This document shows positions 1 to 8,548 of a DNA stretch of 64,000 bases, in pieces (positions within the stretch are counted from its first letter, which is position 1; each line of letters starts with the position of its first letter). The translations under genes and the position numbers were made by a program. Below the pieces are notes generated by a model. It saw only the letters and a list, made by a program, of their open reading frames with translations. It made no database searches and was not told the DNA's origin. The DNA is from Clostridiales bacterium CHKCI006 (GTDB lineage: Bacteria > Bacillota_I > Bacilli_A > Erysipelotrichales > Coprobacillaceae): assembly GCA_900018345.1 (NCBI GenBank), contig FCNA01000020.1, forward strand, positions 1-64,000, read 5' to 3'.

Positions 1-131
1 TTGCCGCAGCCCTGGCAGGCATGGGCCTCCGGCTCCGGGCCGGTGGGCGCGCCTGCCGGTTCCGACTGCAAGAGGGCAAGGGGCAGGCGGATATTCAGGT
101 GGACAGTAACGGGTAAAATAATCTGTTTCAT
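1..131 (-). CDS. Partial small hypothetical protein of the mobile element
   Basis: Only the first 43 codons are visible; the gene runs off the left edge. It begins at an ATG (129-131, minus strand) behind a strong AAGGAGG site. The peptide starts hydrophobic (MKQIILPVTVHLNI), turns Pro/Glu/Ala-rich, and reaches a CQGCG Cys pair that could begin a metal-binding knuckle. I do not recognise the family. It is divergent from the antitoxin gene, so the roughly 100 bp between them must hold both promoters. Confidence 0.55.
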   Translation of the reverse strand, partial: MKQIILPVTVHLNIRLPLALLQSEPAGAPTGPEPEAHACQGCG

Positions 132-179
132 ACAGTGACCTCCTTCCATGAATTTACAGTTAAATATTTGTGCAAAGTA

Positions 180-208
180 TTGTTTTCTTCGTGCAAATGG
201 CATATACT
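180..208 (+). promoter_or_regulatory. Promoter of the antitoxin-toxin operon
   Basis: TTGTTT (180-185), a 17-bp spacer and TATACT (203-208) form a good sigma-70-type promoter 30 bp before the antitoxin start. Two near-identical direct repeats, TTGTGCAAA and TCGTGCAAA, lie just upstream of and inside the spacer. They are candidate sites for autorepression by the RelB/DinJ-type antitoxin; that role is inference. Confidence 0.5.
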
Positions 209-237
209 AAAAGTACCAGCAGAAAGGGGTTGATGAT

Positions 238-516
238 ATGGCTGGAAATACCACAAACATCAGCATCCGCATGGACGCGGATTTGAAGGCACAGGCCGAC
301 GCCCTGTTTGCGGAACTCGGCATGAATTTATCCACGGCGTTCAACATCTTCGTGCGCCAGTCGCTTCGTGAGGGCGGCATTCCCTTTGAAGTGAAGCTGG
401 AACAGCCCAACAAGGAAACGATTGCTGCCATGCTGGAAGCGGAAAGGATTGCAAAAGACCCGTCTGTAAAGGGCCGCAATGACCTTGACGAGTTGTTTGC
501 CGACCTGAAAAAATGA
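238..516 (+). CDS. RelB/DinJ-family antitoxin
   Basis: A 92-residue protein with a ribbon-helix-helix N-terminus of the RelB/DinJ type (ISIRMDADLKAQADALFAEL, then LSTAFNIFVRQSLREGG). The C-terminal half is charged and helical (EAERIAKDPSVKGRNDLDEL), the part that in this family wraps and neutralises the toxin. The family dimerises to bind its own promoter. The start ATG follows AGAAAGGGG. The reading frame is intact, and the stop overlaps the start of the toxin gene in the usual ATGA arrangement. Because the partner toxin is frameshifted, this antitoxin may now act only as a repressor or as a decoy against related toxins. Confidence 0.9.
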   Translation: MAGNTTNISIRMDADLKAQADALFAELGMNLSTAFNIFVRQSLREGGIPFEVKLEQPNKETIAAMLEAERIAKDPSVKGRNDLDELFADLKK

Positions 517-803
517 GGAAAACAAAAGTACACCGTCAAGTACACAACCGGCTTTAAGAAAGACTACAAACGGGCAATCAAGCGCGGCCTGAAAATCGAA
601 TTGCTGGAGCAGGTCGTGGCGCTGCTGGCGATGGGTGAACCGCTGCCGGAGAAAAACCGCGATCACGATCTGTCCGGCGATTGGGTGGGCCATCGGGAAT
701 GTCACATTCTTCCGGACTGGCTGCTCATTTACCGTATCGAGGATGATGTGCTGGTTCTGAGCTGGCCCGCACCGGGTCACACAGCGACTTGTTCGGCAAA
801 TAA
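513..803 (+). pseudogene. YafQ/RelE-family mRNA interferase toxin, frameshifted twice
   Basis: Read with correction, the product is a YafQ-type toxin of about 95 residues: KYTVKYTTGFKKDYKRAIKR near the start, then the catalytic-type region HDLSGDW, CHILPDWLLIYRIEDD and an ending SHSDLFGK. The natural start is the ATG at 513 overlapping the antitoxin stop, but ATGAGGAAAACAAAAG has one A too many, so that frame ends at once. The body of the gene is open in another frame with no ATG. A second shift of one base lies near 760, where the conserved LxLxRTGSHSD ending moves to another frame. Both lesions could be sequencing errors in principle, but two in one short gene, in an otherwise decaying element, fits real inactivation. 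Confidence 0.8.
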
Positions 804-810
804 ACCGTCT

Positions 811-845
811 GCCGCCGTATGGGGAAACCTGTACGGCGGTTTTTC
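811..845 (+). terminator. Intrinsic terminator after the toxin remnant
   Basis: GCCGCCGTA pairs with TACGGCGGT across a short loop and is followed by TTTTTCTG. Confidence 0.75.
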
Positions 846-909
846 TGTGTGCAAAGGGATGTCGTGAAACGCGACGCCCTCAAAAGGGGTCGCCAAAACG
901 CCGTACCCT

Positions 910-1257
910 TTACCGTTCCGGCCCCCGGTCATGAGACTTGTCCTGTCCCTGGCGGGCCTGTGTGGGGGTGGCATGGGCCAGAGCCTCCGGCAAGGCGGCC
1001 AGCAGCCACAGATGGGCGGCCCGTTCCTCGCGCTCCAAAAGGATTTCCTCCGGCAATCTGCCGTGTTCCAGCGCATAGTTCTCCGTCCAGCTATATGCGT
1101 CCAGAGAGTAGTAGGCGCGGTGGTAGACCTTCCGGCGCTCATAGTTGTTCATCTCGCGCTGGGCCTGCCGCATGACCTCCCAAACTTCATCGCTGACCTC
1201 CACAAACTCGTCATGCTGGTAGTGGGGATAAATCCACTGCAGATTGATTGTTTTCAT
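910..1257 (-). CDS. Sigma-like element protein, C-terminally truncated
   Basis: The start is set by ATG at 1257 behind AGGAGG. The 115-residue product begins MKTINLQWIYPHYQHDEFVE and resembles the sigma-factor-like proteins common in CTn elements (a helical domain with DEVWEVMRQAQREMNNYERR and SWTENYALEHGRLPEE). In that family a C-terminal sigma-70 region 4 helix-turn-helix usually follows the LPEALAHATPTQAR segment. Here the frame instead runs into an unrelated basic tail (GQDKSHDRGPER) and stops. I read it as truncated and probably non-functional for DNA binding. The junction near 955 may be where the toxin-antitoxin segment was joined. Family assignment is from memory of similar elements. 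Confidence 0.6.
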   Translation of the reverse strand: MKTINLQWIYPHYQHDEFVEVSDEVWEVMRQAQREMNNYERRKVYHRAYYSLDAYSWTENYALEHGRLPEEILLEREERAAHLWLLAALPEALAHATPTQARQGQDKSHDRGPER

Positions 1258-1360
1258 AGGCTTACCTCCTGAAAATGGGAGAGGCGGGCAGCTTGTCCGC
1301 TGTCCGCCTCCCGCTGGGATAAGGGAAACAATCCCTTTCACTTGATAGCCCGAAAAGGGG

Positions 1361-1774
1361 TCATTCGTGGGGTCTGTTTTCAAAAAAATCTTTGAAAATT
1401 TTTCTGACCGCGATAATGGAGTCCCGGACAGAATACTTTGAGCAGCCGCAAATCGTTCCAATCTCCGTGTAACTCAGCCCGTCCAGGGCATAGAGCAGGA
1501 ACCGGCGGCGCTGGGCCTCGGTACAGGTGTCCAGGACGGCCATCAGCTCGCCCAGCGTTTCCATGCGGCAAAGGTATTCCTCCGGCGTTTCGCCATAGAT
1601 ACCCACGCCCTCGGTGGCAACTATGTATTCGTCAAACTCCCGGCCATCCCAATGCCGCCGCTGCTCATGGGACAGGTTCTCGGCTTTGTGGTCGGCCCGG
1701 TCAAGAAATTCGTAGACTTCCAGCGTGACCTCCACGGCCACAGCTTGTCCATTGTAATTGATGGTGACTTCCAT
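1361..1774 (-). CDS. Sigma-70-family regulator of the mobile element
   Basis: A 137-residue protein starting MEVTINYNGQAVAVEV behind GGAGG. A middle part, HEQRRHWDGREFDEYIV, leads into a C-terminal region 4-like helix-turn-helix (EAQRRRFLLYALDGLSYTEIG, then CGCSKYSVRDSIIAVRKIFKDFF). Small sigma-like proteins of this kind accompany CTn/Tn916-like elements and are thought to control element genes. No region 2 is evident, so it may act as an activator and not as a true sigma factor. A perfect hairpin lies directly before its ribosome site. It is followed by the truncated sigma-like gene on the same strand. Confidence 0.75.
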   Translation of the reverse strand: MEVTINYNGQAVAVEVTLEVYEFLDRADHKAENLSHEQRRHWDGREFDEYIVATEGVGIYGETPEEYLCRMETLGELMAVLDTCTEAQRRRFLLYALDGLSYTEIGTICGCSKYSVRDSIIAVRKIFKDFFENRPHE

Positions 1775-1785
1775 CGGCCTTTCCT

Positions 1786-1817
1786 CCGTTCAGATTTTTG
1801 CAGGAAAATCTGAACGG
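1786..1817 (-). promoter_or_regulatory. Perfect 13-bp hairpin before the sigma-like gene
   Basis: CCGTTCAGATTTT (1786-1798) and AAAATCTGAACGG (1805-1817) pair perfectly around a 6-nt loop. On the minus strand the 3' arm runs straight into the GGAGG ribosome site of the sigma-like gene. There is no U-run at once after it, so translational control or mRNA protection is more likely than termination. Confidence 0.6.
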
Positions 1818-2253
1818 GGTGGCGGGGAACGACACCGGGGACACGGTTCGGGCCATGTTGGCCCGATGTTCCGGCCCCATAGGTATGAAAAAACGCCCGG
1901 ACAGCATGAAGCTATTCGAGCGCAAAAAATACGGTATTCAGTTACATTGTGACAATTTTCGCACTGGCTGCCAGACGGGGCCTGTTCGGTGGCCGGGATT
2001 TTTTTGACGATAGTGCAAACATCGTCTGAATTTGTCGGCGGTCAGTGTGCTTCATGGCGGCTCCCACCGTAAGCCGCCGTGTCAGCGTATAGGCGTCACT
2101 CCTTTGTCGAGGGCATAAGGAACGGCGGCCTTGATGTTACTCAAAACCGCCGCAGTACCCTGAAAATCCATTATGGGCGCACGAAGCTACCTGCCCTGCA
2201 ACGGTTTTTTTCTTTCCCCGTTTAGCGGGGCAGGATAGCTTGGTTTATTCGGT
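1818..2253. other. Gap between the sigma-like gene and the dtxR-type gene
   Basis: No convincing gene. On the minus strand two very short frames are seen: 1942-2055 (37 codons, MKHTDRRQIQTMF start, preceded by GTGGGAG) and 2082-2171 (29 codons). Neither is recognised. A small GC hairpin (CCCCG-TTTAG-CGGGG) lies at 2217-2230, just after the metal-regulator stop codon on the minus strand, and may end that operon. Confidence 0.4.
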
Positions 2254-2625
2254 TTATTCTTGCTCTTGTGCGGCTGCCTCTTTCAGCCGTGAAAAGCTCT
2301 CATCGCTGATGATGTGTTCAATCCGGCAGGCATCGGCCTCCGCAGTTTTGGGGTCAACGCCTGCGGCGATAAGCTGCTCGGTAAAAAAGCAATGGCGCTC
2401 ATAGATTTTTTCGGCTACCTCGCGGCCCACATCGGTCAAATGGAGAAAGTGATCCTCGTCCATTGTGAGAAAGCCGCCGTCCCGCAAGGTAGCCACTGCA
2501 TGGCACACGCTGGGCTTTGACACCTCCATGTGTCGGGCAACATCCACGGAGCGTACCATACCGAGTTTCTTTTGGAGAACAAGGATGGTTTCCAGATAGT
2601 CCTCCCCGGACGCATGAAGTTTCAT
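2254..2625 (-). CDS. DtxR/MntR-family metal-dependent regulator
   Basis: A 123-residue protein with the classic N-terminal winged helix (GEDYLETILVLQKK, VRSVDVARHMEVSKPSVCHA, LRDGGFLTMDEDHFLHLTDVG) and a helical metal-binding/dimer domain with EKIYERHCFFTEQLIAAGVD and EADACRIEHIISDES. It lacks the SH3-like third domain, so it is the short MntR-like form. The family binds Fe2+ or Mn2+ and represses uptake genes when the metal is plentiful. It is the last gene of the transporter operon, 18 bp after the ABC gene, with an AGGGAGG ribosome site. This supports a metal-uptake role for the whole cargo. Which metal cannot be told from sequence. Confidence 0.88.
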   Translation of the reverse strand: MKLHASGEDYLETILVLQKKLGMVRSVDVARHMEVSKPSVCHAVATLRDGGFLTMDEDHFLHLTDVGREVAEKIYERHCFFTEQLIAAGVDPKTAEADACRIEHIISDESFSRLKEAAAQEQE

Positions 2626-2643
2626 TAAGACCTCCCTTCGCTA

Positions 2644-4392
2644 TTAGGCCAGGCTCCAACCGGCAGCGTTTTTTCGGATATTGACAAAATCCTGATAAAT
2701 ACCGGGCTGCTCCAGAAGTTCCTCATGGGTGCCATGCTGTGCGATTTGGCCATTGTTAATTACCAGGATTTGATCGGCGTTCTGAATGGTATTCAAGCGA
2801 TGGGCAATCACCAGCAGGGTCTTACCTTTTACCAGCTCAGAGATGGCCTCCTGAATATAGCTTTCATTGTCGGTGTCTACACTTGCAGTGGCCTCATCCA
2901 AAATTACGATGGGTGCATCCTTCAAAATGCAGCGTGCAATCGAAATTCGCTGTTTCTCGCCGCCGGAAAGGGTAGCGCCTCCTTCACCCACCACAGTCTG
3001 GAACCCGTCAAGCAGAGCCATAATGAAATCATAGCAACGGGCTTTCTTTGCCGCCTCATGGACTTCTTCCTCCGTGGCATCTGGTTTTCCCATGCTGATG
3101 TTGTTATAGATGGTATCCTGGAACAAATACACTCGCTGGAATACCATGCTGATCTGGTCCATTAGTTCTGCCAGCGGCACATTCCGAATATCCACGCCCC
3201 TTATTGCAACACTGCCGGATTTTACATCCCATAGCCGGGCCAACAGATTTGCAATGGTGGATTTGCCGCCACCGGAAGGGCCAACCAATGCCGTCATGGA
3301 ATTTTTCTTCATAGCAAAGCTGATACGGTGCAGCACTTCTTTGTCTTGATAAGCAAAGGCAACATCATTAAACTGCACTTCTGGCTGACCGGGCTGTGCC
3401 TGAGCTGGCAAGTGTTGTTTGCCAGTGTCGGGAAGTTCCGGCTCATCCAATATCGCTTCAATGCGATCCAATGCTGCGTTCATCACGGTCAATCGGGATG
3501 CCTCACCGTAGAGTGCTTTCAGCGGTCCAAACAAATCAAATACGAACAGTAGAACACCAAGCACATAGGCCAGGGAAAGGGCACCGCTCTGTTCCAGAAG
3601 AATAGCCAGGCCAAAAATAGCGGCAATACCAGTTCCGTAAATGACATTCAGCCCTGTTGTCCAAGGGGTCATGCGCCGCTCAAAAGTGAGAGAAGTATCT
3701 CTGGACCGCTTGAAATTTCCTGTCAGTTCCTCAGACTTCTCACCCAACAGGTTATAACTCTTGATAACACCGATACCTTCCACAAAAGACAACACAGCAT
3801 CGGTCAGTCGTTCGCTTTGCTCCTGGCGGCCTGCGGCCTCCCGCAGAGATACCTTGTTCATTCCTTTTGATACCAGCCATGCTAAAATTGTCACAATGGC
3901 GGCGATTAAGCCGAGTTGCCAGTTCAGATAAAACATAAACACCAGGAGAACCAGGGCAGACAGAAGATAGCTTATCATGTTTCCCAAGGTACTCATGGCA
4001 ACTTCCTCGATAAACACCATGTCAGTGCTGAGAACCGAGCTGATCTTGCCAATATTGCCGGAAGTAAAATATCCCATTGGCAGTTTCCGAAGGTGCCCGC
4101 CCAACTCCATTCGCTTGTCAGCAAACATCAGGTAGCCCGCTGCGCTCTGCAAACTGTCGCTAAGATAGTGTACCAGCATCTGAACCAATACAGACGCCCC
4201 AAGGCCAAACCCCACATAAAGGCAGGTCTGCCCAGTCAAAGTTCCCGCCGCAAAACCGCTCAAAACCACAAAGGCCAGAAAGATTGGCATTTTGGACAGA
4301 ATGGACTCCAGGAATGCACATACAACAGCTCCCTGTATCCGCCCTTTATAGCGACCGGACAGTTTCAAAATTCTTGAAAACAGTGCAAACAT
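2644..4392 (-). CDS. ABC half-transporter (permease-ATPase), IrtAB/YbtPQ-like
   Basis: A 582-residue fused exporter-fold protein. The N-terminal about 300 residues hold six membrane segments. The C-terminal ATPase has Walker A (VGPSGGGKST), the signature LSGGEKQRISIARCIL, Walker B (IVILDEATASVD) and the switch His in VIAHRLNT. Its start immediately follows the stop of the upstream half-transporter, so the two are very likely made together as a heterodimer. Pairs of this type beside AraC and iron-type regulators import siderophores (YbtP/YbtQ, IrtA/IrtB) even though they have the exporter fold. Function here is inferred from context; export of another substrate is possible. Confidence 0.85.
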   Translation of the reverse strand: MFALFSRILKLSGRYKGRIQGAVVCAFLESILSKMPIFLAFVVLSGFAAGTLTGQTCLYVGFGLGASVLVQMLVHYLSDSLQSAAGYLMFADKRMELGGHLRKLPMGYFTSGNIGKISSVLSTDMVFIEEVAMSTLGNMISYLLSALVLLVFMFYLNWQLGLIAAIVTILAWLVSKGMNKVSLREAAGRQEQSERLTDAVLSFVEGIGVIKSYNLLGEKSEELTGNFKRSRDTSLTFERRMTPWTTGLNVIYGTGIAAIFGLAILLEQSGALSLAYVLGVLLFVFDLFGPLKALYGEASRLTVMNAALDRIEAILDEPELPDTGKQHLPAQAQPGQPEVQFNDVAFAYQDKEVLHRISFAMKKNSMTALVGPSGGGKSTIANLLARLWDVKSGSVAIRGVDIRNVPLAELMDQISMVFQRVYLFQDTIYNNISMGKPDATEEEVHEAAKKARCYDFIMALLDGFQTVVGEGGATLSGGEKQRISIARCILKDAPIVILDEATASVDTDNESYIQEAISELVKGKTLLVIAHRLNTIQNADQILVINNGQIAQHGTHEELLEQPGIYQDFVNIRKNAAGWSLA

Positions 4393-6177
4393 TTATTTTC
4401 CCTCCTTTGTGGCATGGACTTTCCATTCGGCGCTGTCCTGCGCCGCTTTCCACAACTTTTGATATTCAGGGCAGGACTGGATCAGCTCTTGATGCTTGCC
4501 TGTTGCCACCAGTTTTCCGCGATCCATAACGCAAATTTGGTCGGCGTTCATAATCGCAGGCAGCTTGTGAGCAATGACAACCAAGGTTTTCCCCTTCACA
4601 AGCTCTGCAATGGCGGCCTCCATTTTTTCCTCATTCTCCGGATCAGCGTAGGCGGTCGCTTCATCAAGCACTACAATGGGAGCATCTTTTAAGATCGCCC
4701 GCGCCAAAGAAATGCGCTGGCGCTGGCCGCCAGAAAGCATTTTCCCGGCATCGCCTGCCATAGAATGAATGCCCTGGGGAAGTTTTTCAAGAAACTCCAT
4801 GCACTGAGCTTTCTTTGCTGCCTCCATTACTTCCTCGTCTGTTGCGTTCAGCCGACCAAGCCGGATGTTTTCCAACAGAGAAGTATTAAACAGGTATTGA
4901 TCCTGGGCCACATAGGAAATGCGGCTGTTCAATGCCTCCAGGCTCATATCACAAAGATTCTGGCCGCCAATGGAGATACTGCCTTTTTGCGGGTCATAAT
5001 AATGGATCAGCAATTTGGCTAAGGTACTCTTGCCGGAACCGGACTCGCCTACAAGTGCGGTTTTCTGCCCTGCCTTTGCGGTAAAAGAAATATCATGGAG
5101 AACTTCATCCTCCACAACCGTAGGTTTCCCGTCCGGGCCTGGCTGCATGGTCTGATACGCAAACGAAACATGGTCATAAGTAATGGTGTCATCTTTTCCG
5201 TGGAACGCATCTCCAGTCTGCTGAAGCTCCGGCGCGTCTAACACTTGCTCCAGTGCAGAAATCTTATAGTTAAGTTGGGGCATAGTAGGCAGAAATCCCA
5301 GCGATTTGAGCAACGGCATACCGATACTCAAGGATAGGCACAGCACCAAAATCAGATCTGGCAGGGCCGACCAACCAGAGAGAACAAACCACGCTCCTAA
5401 TGGCAGAGTCAGAATAACAGTACAAGGCAACAAGCTGCTGTAAATCGCCATCCAGGGCCATGCCGCTTTATACCATGCCAGTGTATAGTCACGATAATCA
5501 GATACATCCCTGCGGAATCGCTCATAAGAATCCGCATCTTTATTGAACACCTTGACAACTTCCATGCCATTGATGTACTCGATGATGGTGTTGTTCATCT
5601 TCTGTCCGGCCATATAGTACGGCCCCATTTTCTTCATACCAACGGAATACATGGTTTTCATGGCAATCAGGCTGATAGGGATAGAGGCCAGCGACAAAAG
5701 CGCCAGTTTCCAGTCTAAAAAAAACATGGCTACATAGACTGCAATGGGAACCATCAGATTTGCGATACCCTCCGGCATGGAGTGAGCCAACAGGACCTCC
5801 AAACTATCTACATCATCCACGAACAGTTTTTTGACAGTGCCAGTGCCTTTATCCTGAATCACACCCAGCGGCAGCTTTTCAAATCGTTTCTGCAAGGCGG
5901 CCCGCAGACGGAGCAGGGTATCATAAGCTGCCTTGTGTGAAATATTCAGTCCCCAACCATAGAGAATCGCTTGCAGCACCAGGCATACCAGCACCAATAC
6001 AACTCGAAGAATGATAAATGAAGCGTCGATTGTCTCCCCCATGACCAACGGCGAAATTACCTGGTAAGCCAGCACAAAGGGAAGAACCCCCATTAGAACG
6101 CTGATCAGCACCACTGCCGTGGCCGCATAAAGCCCCTTTTTGTGAGGCCCCGCATATTCAAATACTTTTTGGAACAT
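4393..6177 (-). CDS. ABC half-transporter (permease-ATPase), partner subunit
   Basis: A 594-residue permease-ATPase fusion. The N-terminal six-segment membrane domain begins MFQKVFEYAGPHKKGLYAAT. The ATPase shows Walker A (VGESGSGKST), signature LSGGQRQRISLARAIL, Walker B (IVVLDEATAYADPENE) and VIAHKL. The usual Asp-Glu-Ala-Thr-Ser-Ala-Leu-Asp is changed to AYADPENE, a form seen in the IrtA/YbtQ group. A GGGAGG site precedes the ATG. It lies between the ECF ATPase gene and its partner half-transporter in one minus-strand operon. Likely role: uptake of a metal chelate; stated as inference. Confidence 0.85.
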   Translation of the reverse strand: MFQKVFEYAGPHKKGLYAATAVVLISVLMGVLPFVLAYQVISPLVMGETIDASFIILRVVLVLVCLVLQAILYGWGLNISHKAAYDTLLRLRAALQKRFEKLPLGVIQDKGTGTVKKLFVDDVDSLEVLLAHSMPEGIANLMVPIAVYVAMFFLDWKLALLSLASIPISLIAMKTMYSVGMKKMGPYYMAGQKMNNTIIEYINGMEVVKVFNKDADSYERFRRDVSDYRDYTLAWYKAAWPWMAIYSSLLPCTVILTLPLGAWFVLSGWSALPDLILVLCLSLSIGMPLLKSLGFLPTMPQLNYKISALEQVLDAPELQQTGDAFHGKDDTITYDHVSFAYQTMQPGPDGKPTVVEDEVLHDISFTAKAGQKTALVGESGSGKSTLAKLLIHYYDPQKGSISIGGQNLCDMSLEALNSRISYVAQDQYLFNTSLLENIRLGRLNATDEEVMEAAKKAQCMEFLEKLPQGIHSMAGDAGKMLSGGQRQRISLARAILKDAPIVVLDEATAYADPENEEKMEAAIAELVKGKTLVVIAHKLPAIMNADQICVMDRGKLVATGKHQELIQSCPEYQKLWKAAQDSAEWKVHATKEGK

Positions 6178-6192
6178 AAGTCTAACCTCCCA

Positions 6193-7659
6193 TCAGTTAA
6201 AATACTTCTCAGAAAGAGTTTTCAAAATCCCTGGCGAAAGCCTGTGATTTTGAATGGCTCCGTGGTCATCCAACTGGACTACTTCCGTACAGGTACGGAC
6301 AATGAACTCAAAATCGTGGGATACCACAAAAACGATCACCCCGGAATTTGAAAGCTGTTCAATCAGATTGCTGACGCGCACCATCGAGTCATAGTCCAAA
6401 CCACTGGTAGGCTCGTCAAAGTAGATCACCGGGCTATCCTTTACGATGGCTGCGCCAATGGTGACGCGCTGCTTTTGACCGCCCGATAGGGAGGCTGGGT
6501 GACGCTCCCGGTACTCTGAAAGCTCCAATGCCTCCAAAGTGGCATCTACTTTTTCTTTGCAATCCTCCTTTATTCCCAGGGACAGTTCCTCGTCCACGCT
6601 GCTTGCAAAGAGCTGATAGTCTGTATCCTGCATCACCAGATAAGACAGAGCGCGCCGCTGACGAGGTGTGAGTTTCTTCCCGTCAAAGCTGATTTCCCCT
6701 TGCCGCTGTTTTAAGAGGCCGGTCAAAATTGACAAAAGGGTTGTCTTACCCGCGCCATTGTGACCGAGAATACCAATGACATCTCCCGAATGGGCTTCAA
6801 AACTGACATTCTGAAATACATCAGGGCCTTTCTTATAAGAGAACGCCAGGTCTTGTACCGCCAGCAGGTGCTTTCCATCGGAACCCCGTTCTTTTTCGTG
6901 ATAGTTTTCCGCATCCCGTTCCGGGTACGCTGTCCGTAGGCCGTAGGAGATCCGCGTTTTCTCAGGCAGCGTGCAAAACTGTTCTCTGGTAAATTCCCGC
7001 TCGATCTTCCCATCCTGAATGAGAAACACCCGGTCAATCAAATCGCGCAGGTAATAAAAGCGATGTTCCACCACAAAGATGGTATATCCGTCTTTCTTCA
7101 ATTTTCCCATGATTTCAGCCAACCGTTTAGTCGCCGCATAATCCAAATTTGCGGATGGCTCATCGAAAATGTAGACCTTGGGTGAGAGAGCGTAAACTGA
7201 GCCAATGGCAATCTGCTGTTTTTCTCCACTGGACAGGGCGAAAATGCTCCTGTTCAGATAGTCCACCAGTTCCAAATCTTTGGCTGCCTTTGCAATCCGC
7301 TCAATCGTTTCTTCACGGGAAAGCCCCATATTTTCACATCCAAAGGCCAGTTCCCGCGTAGTGTCTGTCATAAAAAACTGAGAGCGCGGGTCCTGGAATA
7401 CAGTTCCTACCTGTCCGGCCAGTTGTGATGGCTTCATTTCCAGAAGTGAGTGCCCATCCATCACAAGGTCCCCCTGAATTTCTCCGGGGTAAAAGTGCGG
7501 GATCAGGCCATTGAGCGAACGGATCAGTGTTGTCTTGCCGCAGCCGCTTCGCCCGGTCAATAGGATAAACTCGCCGGTCTGTACGGTCATATCAATGCCA
7601 CGGAGAGTAAAATCCGGGCTTTCTTCATAGCGAAAGCTGAAATTCTGAAATGAGATCAT
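6193..7659 (-). CDS. Fused double ECF ATPase (EcfA1-A2 type)
   Basis: About 489 residues with two complete ABC ATPase domains in tandem. Domain 1 has LTGRSGCGKTTLIRSL, LSSGEKQQIAIGS and YIFDEPSANLD; domain 2 has GHNGAGKTTLLSIL, LSGGQKQRVTIGAAIV and IYFDEPTSGLD. This is the energising part of an energy-coupling-factor importer. The start is chosen at ATG 7659 because GGAGGG lies 7 bases before it; ATG 7665, which overlaps the ecfT stop as ATGA, and GTG 7674 are alternatives. It is translationally close-coupled to the T component. Confidence 0.88.
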   Translation of the reverse strand: MISFQNFSFRYEESPDFTLRGIDMTVQTGEFILLTGRSGCGKTTLIRSLNGLIPHFYPGEIQGDLVMDGHSLLEMKPSQLAGQVGTVFQDPRSQFFMTDTTRELAFGCENMGLSREETIERIAKAAKDLELVDYLNRSIFALSSGEKQQIAIGSVYALSPKVYIFDEPSANLDYAATKRLAEIMGKLKKDGYTIFVVEHRFYYLRDLIDRVFLIQDGKIEREFTREQFCTLPEKTRISYGLRTAYPERDAENYHEKERGSDGKHLLAVQDLAFSYKKGPDVFQNVSFEAHSGDVIGILGHNGAGKTTLLSILTGLLKQRQGEISFDGKKLTPRQRRALSYLVMQDTDYQLFASSVDEELSLGIKEDCKEKVDATLEALELSEYRERHPASLSGGQKQRVTIGAAIVKDSPVIYFDEPTSGLDYDSMVRVSNLIEQLSNSGVIVFVVSHDFEFIVRTCTEVVQLDDHGAIQNHRLSPGILKTLSEKYFN

Positions 7660-7661
7660 CG

Positions 7662-8435
7662 TCATACCCTCCACAAAATGATTTCCCCGATTTTGGTCTG
7701 GTCAATAAGAAGCAGGCCAGCCAAAAAGAGGATACCAAGCAGAGATACCACAATTTCCGGCCATGCAAAACGGATTGTCCGCAGCGCATATCGTTTGCAC
7801 TCCAGCTCCAGACCGCGTGTTGTGCCGGATGCCGCCAGTTCATCGGTAACCTTCAGGCACCGCATCAGCAGTGGTATCAAAATATACTCTATCGTTGCCA
7901 GCGGATGGGATACCCGTTTCCAGAGGGTATCACTGATACCGCGAATATCCATCGTACTTCGGATTTGCCGGTATTCAATCCGCAATGTAGGGATATAGCG
8001 GAACATGACCACAAGGGGTATCGTAACCGCCTGCGGCAGCCGCATCCGCTGGAGAGCCACCATCAAATCGTCCATATAGGTGGTCCGCAATATCCAAAGT
8101 CCCATCATCATGATGGGGATCAGTTTCAGAACCGTCACGCCAAATACGCTCATAATCACACTCAAAATCGGCACCTGCACATAGCGGAGCAAAGCGTTGA
8201 GATAGGCGACAATGATATAGGTCACTATCATTTTTACAGCCCATTTTCCGCCATTACCCAAGGCGATGAACAATCCGTAAACCAGCATGAGTACAAGACT
8301 GACAACTTCTCCGGCCAGAAAATAACTGACAAAGCCGATGCAAACCAGGAGAAGGATCTTGCAGCGCGGGTCCAGGAGCGCAGACCCATGGAGGGGCTGC
8401 CGCTCAATAATCTGTTTGATTTGTGCTTCTTCCAT
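7662..8435 (-). CDS. ECF transporter T component (EcfT-like)
   Basis: A 257-residue membrane protein with about five to six hydrophobic segments (for example ILLLVCIGFVSYFLAG and IVVSLLGILFLAGLLL). It has an EcfT-like cytoplasmic coupling stretch with MDIRGISDTLW, the Arg-Gly motif region that contacts the ATPases. It couples the S component to the fused ATPase. It is preceded by a GGAGGCA site, and its stop overlaps the possible ATPase start. A hairpin separates it from the S-component gene. Confidence 0.85.
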   Translation of the reverse strand: MEEAQIKQIIERQPLHGSALLDPRCKILLLVCIGFVSYFLAGEVVSLVLMLVYGLFIALGNGGKWAVKMIVTYIIVAYLNALLRYVQVPILSVIMSVFGVTVLKLIPIMMMGLWILRTTYMDDLMVALQRMRLPQAVTIPLVVMFRYIPTLRIEYRQIRSTMDIRGISDTLWKRVSHPLATIEYILIPLLMRCLKVTDELAASGTTRGLELECKRYALRTIRFAWPEIVVSLLGILFLAGLLLIDQTKIGEIILWRV

Positions 8436-8459
8436 TCCAATGCCTCCCTATAAAATCAA

Positions 8460-8487
8460 AGTGCGGGACCACATTCAGCCCCGCACT
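8460..8487 (-). promoter_or_regulatory. Hairpin between S and T component genes
   Basis: AGTGCGGG (8460-8467) pairs with CCCGCACT (8480-8487). On the minus strand it is followed by TTTGATTTTA, a weak U-rich tail. It could partly stop transcription or mark an RNA-processing site that makes more S component than T/A components. Confidence 0.55.
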
Positions 8488-8548
8488 CTAAAATCAGGCA
8501 GCCCGCTTGCCCGCGTTTGTCTGATGAATTTTCAGGGGGCTGATCCTG

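Noticed and set aside
328-780. Long minus-strand frame across the antitoxin-toxin genes
   Set aside because: It is the shadow of the RelB/YafQ-like genes in another frame, with no ribosome site.
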